Of a stretch of DNA of 64,000 nt, positions 8,614-16,737 are shown one piece after another (positions within the stretch are counted from its first letter, which is position 1; the number at the start of each line of letters is the position of its first letter). The position numbers and the translations under genes are program-made. Source of the stretch: JAEUOS01 sp964470865 (GTDB taxonomy: Bacteria > Pseudomonadota > Gammaproteobacteria > Burkholderiales > JAEUOS01); assembly GCA_964470865.1 (NCBI GenBank), contig CAYYFR010000002.1:1-64000 (forward strand), read 5' to 3'. The notes below the pieces were generated by a model. That model ran no database searches. It saw nothing but the letters and a program-made list of their open reading frames with translations, and was not told the origin of the DNA.

Positions 8614-9929
8614 ACCATGAAGCAGTTCGACAACTCGAGGATGTCTTCGGCCGCGAGCTTCATTTGCTTGCCCTTGACCTGCCAGGTGCCCATTACGCCG
8701 TTCAGCTTCGACAGGTCCTCCTGCGCTTGCGGCGCAGTAACCCGGTAGAACTCGGCGCTGGCCATTACCGTTTTCAGGTCGGGAATCGCGCTTTCCGCAT
8801 CCAGCATCAACACATGCGCGTCTTTCCTGGTCGACGGGTTCATGTCGTAGGCCGGCGCGAGACGCAGTCCCCGAGCCGTCCAGAGGAAACCGTGGTTGCG
8901 CAGGTGGTCGTCCCGGTTGGCCGTGGCCACATTGAAGAGGGCACGTCGGAAGATCTCGCGCAAATCGTCGACGATATGCGCGGGATCCCCGCGAGAGGCA
9001 ATCACCTCGGCCAAATCCAGGTAGGAGGCACCTTCGCTCTCGGCGCGATCGAGCAATGCCATCGCCGAGATGAAAAAGCGGCGGCGGCCGCCGGCGCGGT
9101 CAAAGCGCAGCGTAACAAAGGTGTGATACCCGGTACCGATGCGTTCCAGGTGGGCCGGAGAGACTGCGAGGCCGAATTCCCGGGCCAGATCGTGCATCAG
9201 CATCTCGCGCAAGGCCCAGTCATGCTCGTCGTCGTGCGCGGGAAATTTCGCGATGTAAAGGTTGCTCTGGCTATCCTGCAGATTGGCCTTCGGGCGCGCG
9301 CCGCCCAGAGAGGCGCCTGGCGCCACCAGGACGCGGAGCCATTGCTGGAGCAATTCCATGTCGTCGACCTTTTTGCGCGTCAACTCACAGGCGACCTGTT
9401 GCAGTTCGCCGATGCGAGTTATCGCCGGCGCCGACAGCGCCTCGTTGGCCAGGCAGTCCGCCGCGTTGAACACAGGCGCCTTGCCCTTCTTCAGGCTGAC
9501 GTTTCCTTGCAAGGGGCTAAAGCGCAGCGCGCCCATGCGCGTGATGTCCTGGACGCCGAGGAAATATTCCCACGTGGTCAGGTTGCGCGGAGAGCGCGCC
9601 TGCCGCTTGGCTTCCACCTGCTCGCGGCGCTTCATCAGCACCTGGCCCCAGCGGTCGGGGCAACTGTCCATGAACACGCCGAAGTTGGATTCGGTCGGAT
9701 AGAAGTTGCCTTCCGCCAGCACGAGCTGCGGGTCGAGTGAAAAGGCCTGCGGGTGCTTGAGCCACTGCGGCGAATATTCGAAGCGCACCGTGTCGCGGCC
9801 GACGCGATGCAGGCGGCCCAGATGCATGACATCCCCGAGAGTGCCATCATCGAGCCAGACTTCCAGTGCGTCGGGCATGCCGACCGGCGCCGCCGGCGGC
9901 GGAGCCTTTTTCCTGGCCAAACTCATCAT
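8610..9929 (-). CDS. hipA: HipA-family serine/threonine kinase toxin
   Basis: The 439-residue protein has the two HipA parts: an N-terminal subdomain with MDSCPDRWGQVL, and the kinase-like C-terminal domain. The glycine-rich regulatory loop is GASLGGARPKA, the catalytic loop is NRDDHLRNHGF (about residue 337) and the metal-binding segment is LAPAYDMNPS. All residues expected for an active kinase are present. HipA homologues phosphorylate aminoacyl-tRNA synthetases (GltX in E. coli) and cause growth arrest; the target here is unknown, though a gltX gene lies 9 kb away. Its ATG overlaps the hipB stop by four bases (ATGA), so the antitoxin is made first. The gene converges on the sulfur operon. 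Confidence 0.9.
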   Translation of the reverse strand: MMSLARKKAPPPAAPVGMPDALEVWLDDGTLGDVMHLGRLHRVGRDTVRFEYSPQWLKHPQAFSLDPQLVLAEGNFYPTESNFGVFMDSCPDRWGQVLMKRREQVEAKRQARSPRNLTTWEYFLGVQDITRMGALRFSPLQGNVSLKKGKAPVFNAADCLANEALSAPAITRIGELQQVACELTRKKVDDMELLQQWLRVLVAPGASLGGARPKANLQDSQSNLYIAKFPAHDDEHDWALREMLMHDLAREFGLAVSPAHLERIGTGYHTFVTLRFDRAGGRRRFFISAMALLDRAESEGASYLDLAEVIASRGDPAHIVDDLREIFRRALFNVATANRDDHLRNHGFLWTARGLRLAPAYDMNPSTRKDAHVLMLDAESAIPDLKTVMASAEFYRVTAPQAQEDLSKLNGVMGTWQVKGKQMKLAAEDILELSNCFMV

Positions 9930-10267
9930 TGCTCTGCGGAAACCGGAGACTTGCGCCTTGGTGCGCGCTTGGGCACGCCCGCCCCGAGTTCCGCGTCCTG
10001 TAGCCGCCTGCCGACCGGGTCATCTGCCAGCAGCTTCTCCAGCTCGTTGGCCATGCCGAGAACCGCCAGCACTCGCAAGTAGGTGCCCAGCGTCACCGAC
10101 GCATCGCCTTGCTCCACCTTGTTGATGGTCGGCCGAGATACGCCAGAGCGGGCCGCCACGTCGGTGACTGCAAACCGCCGGCGCAGGCGCGCATCGCGCA
10201 GGCGCTGCCCAAACAAGGTCAACATGCGCGCTTGAGCGGGATAAATGATCGGTGCAGGAGAAGGCAT
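9926..10267 (-). CDS. hipB: HipB-like XRE-family antitoxin and repressor
   Basis: The protein is about 113 residues from the ATG at 10267; a TTG seven codons upstream is also in frame. A helix-turn-helix of the XRE type covers VTDVAARSGVSRPTINKVEQ and continues to LGTYLRVLAVLGM. The C-terminal tail is polar (GVPKRAPRRKSPVSAEQ), as in HipB proteins where it reaches into HipA. It should neutralise HipA and repress the operon. The promoter and an inverted repeat lie immediately upstream (10271-10318). Confidence 0.88.
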   Translation of the reverse strand: MPSPAPIIYPAQARMLTLFGQRLRDARLRRRFAVTDVAARSGVSRPTINKVEQGDASVTLGTYLRVLAVLGMANELEKLLADDPVGRRLQDAELGAGVPKRAPRRKSPVSAEQ

Positions 10268-10270
10268 AAA

Positions 10271-10318
10271 GGAAATTATTCTATACAATTTTCCAGTATT
10301 TTATCAATAATGGTTTCC
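10271..10318 (-). promoter_or_regulatory. hipBA promoter with overlapping inverted-repeat operator candidate
   Basis: Read on the minus strand, TTGATA (10307-10302), a 16 bp spacer and TATAGA (10285-10280) make a good sigma-70 promoter only 12 bases before the preferred hipB ATG, so the mRNA would have a leader of about five bases. Around it lie inverted arms, GGAAATTATT at 10271-10280 and AATAATGGTTTCC at 10306-10318 (plus strand), matching apart from a three-base insertion. This position suits HipB autorepression. Site function is inferred. Confidence 0.5.
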
Positions 10319-10538
10319 TTTTACTTTTCATATTCGTGATTTGCAGGGCTTTTTTCCAGATTTTTAAAGGAATTCATTATTGCCATAAGGTAGACATTTT
10401 GATAATAATCGATTCCTGTAGGTGAGTCGGCTGTGAGCCAGACCGAGCACAGCCTTTGGCGATGGCAGTAAGCAAGCCATCGTGACGAACACCCTGGCTT
10501 CCCACCACCATGCCGGCACAACTCAAACCGGGATTCCA

Positions 10539-10967
10539 TCAAGTCGGAACAAACACCGCCGCGCTGACGTTGAAGTATCTGGCCAGTCTTCCCGCCAAGG
10601 TCGCACTGATCTTGCGCTTGCCGGCCAGGATTGCGGAAAGATTGCCCTGCGGCAGGACCTCCGCCAGATCGCCCTGTTTCAGACCTCGCGATTCGATCAA
10701 GCTGCGCAGGACCTCCTTGGGTTCCGCCGCTTCGATCGCGTAGTCGCTGGCGTCAAAGCCCGCCACCAATTCGCCGACAAGATCAAGCAGACCGGCCAAT
10801 GCGTGATCAGGCTTGTCGCCGACGACGTCCAGCAGGCAATTCATCAGCGTCACCGTTCGGTCGTACTCTTCCTCGGACCGGATCGGGCGCAGATGCGCAA
10901 CACGATCAAACGCTGCCCAGGTCGATTGCAACGCCTTGATATCGACAAATGCAGTAGCGGACGTCAT
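10539..10967 (-). CDS. higA: HigA-type antitoxin with C-terminal helix-turn-helix
   Basis: I start at the ATG at 10967 (142 residues), because 12 codons further upstream would overlap the toxin stop. The N-terminal part is helical (ALQSTWAAFDRVAHLRPIRS then EEYDRTVTLMNCLLD) and the C-terminal part is an XRE helix-turn-helix, LIESRGLKQGDLAEVLPQGN and SAILAGKRKISATLAGRLAR. This arrangement is that of the HigA antitoxins paired with RelE-like HigB. It lies two bases after the higB stop (toxin-first order typical of higBA). The gene looks intact although its toxin partner is broken. Confidence 0.85.
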   Translation of the reverse strand: MTSATAFVDIKALQSTWAAFDRVAHLRPIRSEEEYDRTVTLMNCLLDVVGDKPDHALAGLLDLVGELVAGFDASDYAIEAAEPKEVLRSLIESRGLKQGDLAEVLPQGNLSAILAGKRKISATLAGRLARYFNVSAAVFVPT

Positions 10968-10969
10968 TC

Positions 10970-11258
10970 TCAAACCTTTCCCTTTCGGTACAACTTGCAC
11001 CATTCATCATATTCCCGGTACGTCATCACCCATCGTACGAATATCTTGCCGTCCCGATAACGAACGACGGCAACGACTCGGTAGTTGTTGCCGCCCACCG
11101 CCGACGTCGAACACAGTGGTTGGCGGGACATAGTCCGCGCTGCCAAAGTTTTGGCGCAGGTCGGCAAAATCGGCGAAACGCGAATGCTCGGCAACGGTGT
11201 GCCAGTTGCGCAAAGGCTGCTCGGCCTCCGGATACTTGTCCTAAAACTGGCGACGCAT
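10970..11258 (-). pseudogene. higB: HigB-type mRNA interferase toxin, disrupted by a nonsense codon and a frameshift
   Basis: Reading from the ATG at 11258: MRRQF, then a TAG stop, then DKYPEAEQPLRNWHTVAEH and on to TTVFDVGG in the same frame. Near 11091-11103 the frame must shift by one base to continue as GNNYRVVAVVRYRDGKIFVR and the typical HigB end MTYREYDEWCKLYR. Joined, the pieces make a complete HigB of about 95 residues. The shift sits in a short G-rich repeat (extra GGTGGGC-like unit, net +1). Two independent lesions make readthrough unlikely, so the toxin is dead while higA survives. Confidence 0.85.
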
Positions 11259-11284
11259 GTTTAGCAAAATAACGTGCATACATT

Positions 11285-11308
11285 GAATATATCAAAATGA
11301 TATATTTC
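11285..11308. promoter_or_regulatory. palindromic operator candidate upstream of higBA
   Basis: AATATATC (11286-11293), spacer AAAAT, and GATATATT (11299-11306) form a perfect 8 bp inverted repeat in an AT-rich patch, 27 bases upstream of the higB start. HigA proteins usually bind such a palindrome in their own promoter. It also lies 60 bases before the divergent helicase gene and could affect both. Confidence 0.5.
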
Positions 11309-11367
11309 TTGCCATGAACCAGCCGCAAGCGCAGACAACCAACCACCTCTCGTAAAATGCGCAATCC

Positions 11368-14052
11368 ATGTTGCGCCCCGTAACCGATCGCGTCGCCCCC
11401 CTGCTGACTCCGCACGGGCAGGTGCTCCCAACCGACGACCCCGACGCAGCGCCGCTGGCAGCCGATCTGCGTGAGCGCCTGATAGATGCGTTCTCGAATG
11501 GCTCGGGCCATGGGCTTCTCCAGCTAGGTGCGTCCGAGGTCGGCACCAGCCTGCCAGGCGATTGGGGCTGGTGGCGCGATTTCGCGATGCGCTTTGTCAC
11601 CAATTTGTGCGCCGCGACCGATGAAGACCGGATCGTCGTCCCCGTGCCGGACGAGCCCTCGCTGGATACCCTGATCGCCGGCGCGCCACCCATGCGCGGC
11701 GCCGAATATCTGACCCGGGACGTAGTTGTCGCGTTGTGGGCGGCCATGGAGGCTGCCGTTCGCACGCGCCTCAAGGCTTCGGGAGATTCACTCGAGGCGT
11801 TTCTCAAAGCACGCAATCCGGCGTGGAACCAGGTCGGCCGGGTGCACTTCAACCTCGCGGAGAACCGCAAGGACGCCGACGCACCCTTCGCCTTTCTCGC
11901 CACCTACACCACCGGGCTCTCGAACCACGGCCGTGCACAGCACCTGCCGCTGTCGCGCGCGCTCGAAGAGTTTTCCGGCAGCCGCGATCGCGCGCGCCTG
12001 TTGTCGCTGCTGTCACCGGTACAGCGTGCGGCCGAGTCGTGCGTGTGGCTCAAGGAAATGGTGACCGCAGGGGACGTCTATCATCCGCTACGCTGGAGCG
12101 GATCCGACGCTTGGCGTTTTCTCTCGGACGTGCCAACGCTGCAGGCCGCCGGCATCATCGTGCGCATGCCGGGTACCTGGCCGGGTGGACGACCGTCGCG
12201 CCCGTCGATCGGCGCCACCGTCGGCAGCGCACCGCCCTCGATGCTGGGTCAAGACGCACTACTCGATTTCCACATGAAATTGAGTCTCGATGGCGAGAGC
12301 CTGAGCACCGCTGAGATCAGGAAACTCCTGGCCGGCGCCGACGGCCTGCAACTCATAAGGGGCCGCTGGGTGGAAGTCGATCGCCAGCGCCTTGAGCGCA
12401 TGCTGGCGCGCTTCGAGTCGATCGGCAAGGCGGCAGCCGACGGCCTGCCGTTCGCCGAAGCCATGCGCCTGCTCGCAGGCGCGTCGCTTGCCGCCCCCAT
12501 CGATGAAGCCGATGTCGACTGGTCGCAAGTGGCTGCGGGTCCGTGGCTGGCTGATACGCTCAAGGGACTTCGCGACCCCGAAGGACTCGCTCGTGTCCAC
12601 CCCGGGCCAGCGCTCAACGCGACCTTGCGCCCGTATCAAGAAGCCGGCGTGCGCTGGCTATACCTGCTGCATCGCCTGGGGCTGGGGGCATGCCTGGCCG
12701 ACGACATGGGCCTGGGCAAGACCATCCAGGTCCTGGCACTGTTGTTGGTGTTGAAGCGCGAGAGCACGATGAGCGGTCCCAACCTGCTGGTGGCACCGGC
12801 ATCGCTGCTCGCCAACTGGGCTGCCGAAGCAGAGCGTTTCGCGCCAGGTCTCAAGGTCCTGGTCGCACATCCATCAGCATTACCGGCCGCCGACATGCGC
12901 GCCCTCGACGCACCGCGCTTGAACCAATTCGACCTGGTGATCACAAGCTATGGTTCGCTGCTGCGCGCGGGCGCACTTTCGGAAATGCGCTGGCAGGTCG
13001 CTGTCATCGATGAAGCCCAGGCGATCAAGAACCCTGGTGCCAAGCAGACACGGCTGGTGAAAAAACTCCAGGCCCGCACGCGCATCGCGTTGACCGGCAC
13101 GCCAGTGGAAAACCGCCTTTCCGACCTGTGGTCTATTTTCGATTTCACCCATCCGGGCCTGCTCGGAACCGGCAAGGTGTTCACCGATTTCTCCAAGCGC
13201 CTGACGCAGCGCGGCCAGTTCGGCCCTTTACGCGCCCTGGTGCGCCCCTACATCCTGCGTCGCCTCAAGACCGACAAGAAAGTCATAGCCGACCTGCCCG
13301 ACAAGACCGAGGTCACGGCCTGGTGCCACCTGAGCCCGATCCAGGCTGCCTTGTATCAGCAGGCAGTCGACAGCATGGCCGCTGAACTCGAAGACGCCGA
13401 AGGCATCGGCCGCCGTGGACTGGTGCTCTCCTACCTGATGCGCTTCAAGCAGATCTGCAACCACCCGTCGCAATGGCTGGGCGACGCGGCATGGCGCCCT
13501 GAAGACAGCGGAAAGTTCGCGCGCCTGGCCGAATTGGCCGAAGTGGTCGCTTCGCGCCAGGAGAAACTGCTGGTGTTCACCCAGTTCCGCGAGACCACCG
13601 CACCGCTGGCCGCTTTCCTGGGCACGGTGTTCGGCCGCAGTGGATTGGTATTGGACGGAAGCACGCCGGTGGCCAGGCGGCGCGAGCGGGTCAAACAGTT
13701 TCAGGAGGACGAATTGACGCCTTTCTTCGTGCTCTCGCTCAAGGCCGGCGGCGCGGGCTTGAACCTGACCGCGGCCTCGCATGTGATCCACTTCGACCGC
13801 TGGTGGAACCCCGCAGTGGAAAACCAGGCTACCGACCGCGCGTATCGCATCGGCCAGAAAAAGAACGTGCTGGTGCACAAGTTCACCTGCCGCGGCACCA
13901 TCGAAGACCGCATCGATCGCCTGATCGAATCGAAACAGAAACTGGTTAAGGATGTGCTTGAATCCGGGGCCGAGGTACTGCTCACTGAAATGGGCGACCG
14001 CGAATTGCTGGACCTGGTGAGGCTGGACATTCATACCGCAACCGAAAGCTGA
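11368..14052 (+). CDS. SNF2-family helicase with N-terminal SNF2-associated domain
   Basis: The 894-residue protein has a bacterial SNF2-associated N-terminal region (residues about 1-390) and a two-lobed SF2 ATPase. Motif I is DDMGLGKT (about residue 444), motif II is DEAQ (about 546), followed by ALTGTPVENRLSDLWSI; the second lobe has LKAGGAGLNLTAASHV and QATDRAYRIGQKKNV, the SNF2 arginine-finger block. It should be a double-stranded-DNA translocase that remodels or displaces proteins. The SWIM protein 18 bases downstream is a common partner in this family. The pair sits beside two toxin-antitoxin loci, so a defence or DNA-maintenance role is possible but not shown. Confidence 0.88.
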   Translation: MLRPVTDRVAPLLTPHGQVLPTDDPDAAPLAADLRERLIDAFSNGSGHGLLQLGASEVGTSLPGDWGWWRDFAMRFVTNLCAATDEDRIVVPVPDEPSLDTLIAGAPPMRGAEYLTRDVVVALWAAMEAAVRTRLKASGDSLEAFLKARNPAWNQVGRVHFNLAENRKDADAPFAFLATYTTGLSNHGRAQHLPLSRALEEFSGSRDRARLLSLLSPVQRAAESCVWLKEMVTAGDVYHPLRWSGSDAWRFLSDVPTLQAAGIIVRMPGTWPGGRPSRPSIGATVGSAPPSMLGQDALLDFHMKLSLDGESLSTAEIRKLLAGADGLQLIRGRWVEVDRQRLERMLARFESIGKAAADGLPFAEAMRLLAGASLAAPIDEADVDWSQVAAGPWLADTLKGLRDPEGLARVHPGPALNATLRPYQEAGVRWLYLLHRLGLGACLADDMGLGKTIQVLALLLVLKRESTMSGPNLLVAPASLLANWAAEAERFAPGLKVLVAHPSALPAADMRALDAPRLNQFDLVITSYGSLLRAGALSEMRWQVAVIDEAQAIKNPGAKQTRLVKKLQARTRIALTGTPVENRLSDLWSIFDFTHPGLLGTGKVFTDFSKRLTQRGQFGPLRALVRPYILRRLKTDKKVIADLPDKTEVTAWCHLSPIQAALYQQAVDSMAAELEDAEGIGRRGLVLSYLMRFKQICNHPSQWLGDAAWRPEDSGKFARLAELAEVVASRQEKLLVFTQFRETTAPLAAFLGTVFGRSGLVLDGSTPVARRRERVKQFQEDELTPFFVLSLKAGGAGLNLTAASHVIHFDRWWNPAVENQATDRAYRIGQKKNVLVHKFTCRGTIEDRIDRLIESKQKLVKDVLESGAEVLLTEMGDRELLDLVRLDIHTATES

Positions 14053-14070
14053 TCGGGAGGACAGATCACA

Positions 14071-15129
14071 ATGAGTTTCTACGCATGGAAACCCTATACA
14101 CCGGTGGCAGCGAGGCGCGCACAGGCCGAAAAGGCCGCCGCGAAAGTCGCCAAGGCCGGCGCCTCATTGACACCGGTTCGCGCCAGCGGAAACCGGATCG
14201 CCAGCACGTTCTGGGGCCGCGCCTGGTGCGACAACCTGGAACGCTACAGCGATTTCTCCAACCGCCTGCCGCGCGGGCGCACTTACTTGCGCAACGGCTC
14301 GGTCATCGATCTGAAAATCGAGGACGGCGAAGTCAAGGCGCAGGTCGCCGGATCGAGCCTCTACAAGACCGTGGTCAAGGTCGCCGCCGTGCCGCAAACC
14401 CGGTGGCGCGAGATCAGCGCGGAATGCGCGGGGTCCATCGACTCGGTCGTCGAGTTGCTGCGCGGAAAGCTTTCGCAAGTGGTGATGGCGCGCATCTGCA
14501 AACCCGGCACCGGCCTTTTTCCCGCGCCTGAGGAAATCAGTTTTGATTGCAGTTGTCCGGATTGGGCGTCGATGTGCAAGCACGTTGCAGCGGTGTTGTA
14601 CGGGATCGGCGTGCGGCTAGACGAGCAGCCGGAACTGCTGTTTCGCCTGCGCAATGTGGATGTGGCGGATCTGGTCGCCCAGGCAAGTGCCGGATTGACG
14701 CCGCGTCAAAAACGCCCGGCGCCCGCTCGCGTTCTCGACGACGCGCAACTGGCCGATGTGTTCGGGATCGAAATCGCGGCCGGATCGACGCAGACTTTCG
14801 CTGAAACGCCGCGCAAGAAAGCCTCAGCGAAGAAGCCGAAGAAGAACGTAACAGGTGCCGTCGGGGTGCCTGCTCGAAAAGCCCGGGCCTCGCCGACTCT
14901 GGCTGAAGCAGGCAAAACGCCGTTGACCAGGGCCTCAAAAACACGGTCGAAAGTGGACGCAAGGTCCAAGGCGCTCACTTCCCGTACGCCTCCCCAGCGA
15001 GGCAAGAAAACATCCACCAAACCATCCGCGGCACCGCGCAAGAACGTCGCGCGAAAAGCCGTGGCGACGGGCTCACGCGCTACTGCGAAACCTGCACAAC
15101 CGCCAATCCGCCGAAGCAGGCCGCCGTGA
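14071..15129 (+). CDS. SWIM zinc-finger protein with long basic tail
   Basis: The 352-residue protein begins with the conserved SFYAWKPYTPVAARR lead and ASTFWGRAWCDNLERYSDFS, found in proteins encoded next to bacterial SNF2 helicases. The SWIM finger is FDCSCPDWASMCKHVAAVLY (about residues 153-172; CxC...CxH). From about residue 245 the sequence becomes a Lys/Ala/Pro/Thr-rich tail resembling histone H1-like basic proteins and likely binds DNA without strong sequence preference. Translation is probably coupled to the helicase (GGGAGGA before the ATG). It may recruit the SNF2 motor to DNA; that is inference. Confidence 0.85.
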   Translation: MSFYAWKPYTPVAARRAQAEKAAAKVAKAGASLTPVRASGNRIASTFWGRAWCDNLERYSDFSNRLPRGRTYLRNGSVIDLKIEDGEVKAQVAGSSLYKTVVKVAAVPQTRWREISAECAGSIDSVVELLRGKLSQVVMARICKPGTGLFPAPEEISFDCSCPDWASMCKHVAAVLYGIGVRLDEQPELLFRLRNVDVADLVAQASAGLTPRQKRPAPARVLDDAQLADVFGIEIAAGSTQTFAETPRKKASAKKPKKNVTGAVGVPARKARASPTLAEAGKTPLTRASKTRSKVDARSKALTSRTPPQRGKKTSTKPSAAPRKNVARKAVATGSRATAKPAQPPIRRSRPP

Positions 15130-15184
15130 ACTCCGCGACTCATTGATCGACCCGGACACCGAAGCATCCAGAGAAATCCCGACG

Positions 15185-15528
15185 TTAGCCCAAGGTCGCC
15201 ACCATCTCGATTTTTGGCGCAACCGACTGCACAAGTTTCTGAATGCCATGGCCGGGATTGGCTTGGCGATGTGAGACAAGAAGTCCCAGCTTTTCAGAAG
15301 GCCGATATCCTTGGTAATTGACGACCGCTTGCGCTGCAGACGATGCGTCAGTTCATTGATTGTCTTCGGTTGATGCATCACTTCCAGCATCAATCGGCGA
15401 CGCGCCTCCGACGGGACGGTGAACATCCGTTGCGGTTCCTCGAAAGACAGCGTTACCTTGCCATTGAAGGGCTGACCTCGATCGGCGCGGCTAGCAGCCT
15501 GTCGGACTAAAAAAACCTGCGACGTCAT
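15185..15528 (-). pseudogene. winged-helix (MarR/HVO_A0114-like) transcriptional regulator with a frameshift
   Basis: On the minus strand VTLSFEEPQRMFTVPSEARR is followed by a winged-helix core, INELTHRLQRKRSSITKDIG, where the spacing fits the HVO_A0114-type DNA-binding family that often acts as an antitoxin. After LLKS the open frame drifts, but one base shift near 15284-15289 restores a sensible end: GLLVSHRQANPGHGIQKLVQ then SVAPKIEMVATLG and a TAA at 15187-15185. NPGHG corresponds to the wing region. No toxin partner is visible nearby. A sequencing error cannot be excluded. Confidence 0.65.
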
Positions 15529-15608
15529 CGGTACGAATAACCACCCAATCACAATCGCCCCGTGCGGGTCAAAACTCAAACCCCGCGTATTACCCAGAAG
15601 TTACCCGG

Positions 15609-15638
15609 AAAAAGAAAAAGGCCGCTCGAAGGCGACCT
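15609..15638 (-). terminator. rho-independent terminator of the tRNA-Ala/tRNA-Glu operon
   Basis: On the minus strand AGGTCGC, a CTTCGA loop, and GCGGCCT (one G-U pair) are followed by TTTTCTTTTT. It begins 17 bases after the tRNA-Glu CCA end. Confidence 0.8.
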
Positions 15639-15654
15639 AACTCTTTGATTTACT

Positions 15655-15730
15655 TGGCGTCCCCACGGGGATTCGAACCCCGGTACTCACCGTGAAAGGG
15701 TGATGTCCTAGGCCTCTAGACGATGGGGAC
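15655..15730 (-). tRNA. tRNA-Glu (anticodon TTC)
   Basis: A 76-base cloverleaf including an encoded CCA. The acceptor strand GTCCCCA pairs with TGGGGAC, the anticodon loop CTTTCAC gives TTC, and the T loop GGTTCGAATCC is standard. It is the second gene of a two-tRNA operon, 26 bases after tRNA-Ala. The organism's glutamyl-tRNA synthetase lies 2.8 kb away. Confidence 0.95.
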
Positions 15731-15756
15731 CCGGACTAACCGTACTGCAAGCGTTT

Positions 15757-15832
<76 letters not shown>

Positions 15833-15846
15833 CAACGCAGTCGAAT

Positions 15847-15876
15847 ATTATAACCAGAAGAGGACACATCGTGCAA
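15847..15876 (-). promoter_or_regulatory. promoter of the tRNA-Ala/tRNA-Glu operon
   Basis: On the minus strand TTGCAC (15876-15871), an 18 bp spacer and a consensus TATAAT (15852-15847) end 14 bases before the tRNA-Ala 5' end. Confidence 0.65.
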
Positions 15877-15933
15877 ATCCGCCTTGGATGGAAAAAAGCG
15901 AGCGGCCACGCCACGGTCTAAAGCATCAGTAAA

Positions 15934-16134
15934 GTGCGGCGCGCGCCGGGTCCGCCCTTCACCGATGGCACGCCCTACTCGATCGGCCTGGTGTGTCTGG
16001 AGGAAGGCGTGCACATGCTCTCGCGCCTGTTCGCCGAGCCAGGGCCGGTGGCCTTCGATGCACCCGCCACGCTCGATTTCCGCATATTGGAAACCGGGCA
16101 GTTGCTTCCGGTATTCAAGGTTGGTGCGGCATGA
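15934..16134 (+). pseudogene. DUF35/OB-fold acyl-CoA-associated protein, N-terminally truncated
   Basis: The frame ending at 16134 reads PPFTDGTPYSIGLVCLEEGV, then HMLSRLF and a terminal ILETGQLLPVFKVG. This is the OB-fold half of DUF35 proteins (compare the usual PYxxxLVxLDEGxRxL and LPVF end). The preceding rubredoxin-like zinc ribbon is missing; upstream bases run straight into the tRNA promoter region. Its stop overlaps the ATG of the CoA-transferase relic (ATGA), so it was once the upstream member of an operon. Confidence 0.65.
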
Positions 16135-16737
16135 GCCGGGGTGGACCGCTGGCCCGCATCCGCGTGCTCGATGCCACGCGCGCCCTGGCCGGCCCGTTTT
16201 GCACCATGAACCTGGGCGACCTGGGCGCCGACGTCATCAAACTGGAAATGCCGGGTGCGGGCGACGAGACGCGCTACCGGGGCCCGCCCTTTGCCGCCGA
16301 TACCTGGCCCACGCTGATCGGCTGCAACCGCACCATGCGCTTGGTCGCAATCCACCTGCACACCGCGGAAGGCCGCGCCACCTGCCTGGCGCTGGCAGGC
16401 AAATGCGCTGTCTTCGTCGAGAAATTCCCCCCGGCACCGTCAGGCGTTTCGGCATCGACCACGCCTCCATGCGCGCGGTGCGCCCGGACATCATTTACTG
16501 CGCCATCAGCGGTTACGGCAACGGCCACCCATTGATGGCGCCCTACGAGAGCTTTCGTACCGCCGACCGCGAGATCGTCATCGCCGTCACCGACTACAAG
16601 ACCTGGACCAGCTTCTGCGCCCTGCCGGAATGCGCCGCGCTCGCCGCGGCCCCCCGCTTCGCCACCTCGCGAGCTCGCGTGGCGAGCCGCTTCAAGTCGC
16701 CGCAGCAATGCTCCGGCGCTTGCGGCATCATGGCGCC
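16131..16737 (+). pseudogene. CaiB/BaiF family CoA-transferase, frameshifted and internally deleted
   Basis: From the ATG at 16131: LARIRVLDATRALAGPFCTM, NLGDLGADVIKLEMPGAGDE and TAEGRATCLALAGKCAVFVE match the N-terminal domain of class III CoA-transferases, including the LGADVIKLE motif. In a run of six C at 16427-16432 one base is missing; the next frame continues as PPGTVRRFGIDHASMRAVRP and DIIYCAISGYG. About 110 codons are then absent, and the sequence resumes with APYESFRTADREIVIAVTDY, TWTSFCALPECAAL and PRFATSRARVA before ending in the ndh start. Frameshift, internal deletion and C-terminal loss make it a clear pseudogene. Confidence 0.8.
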
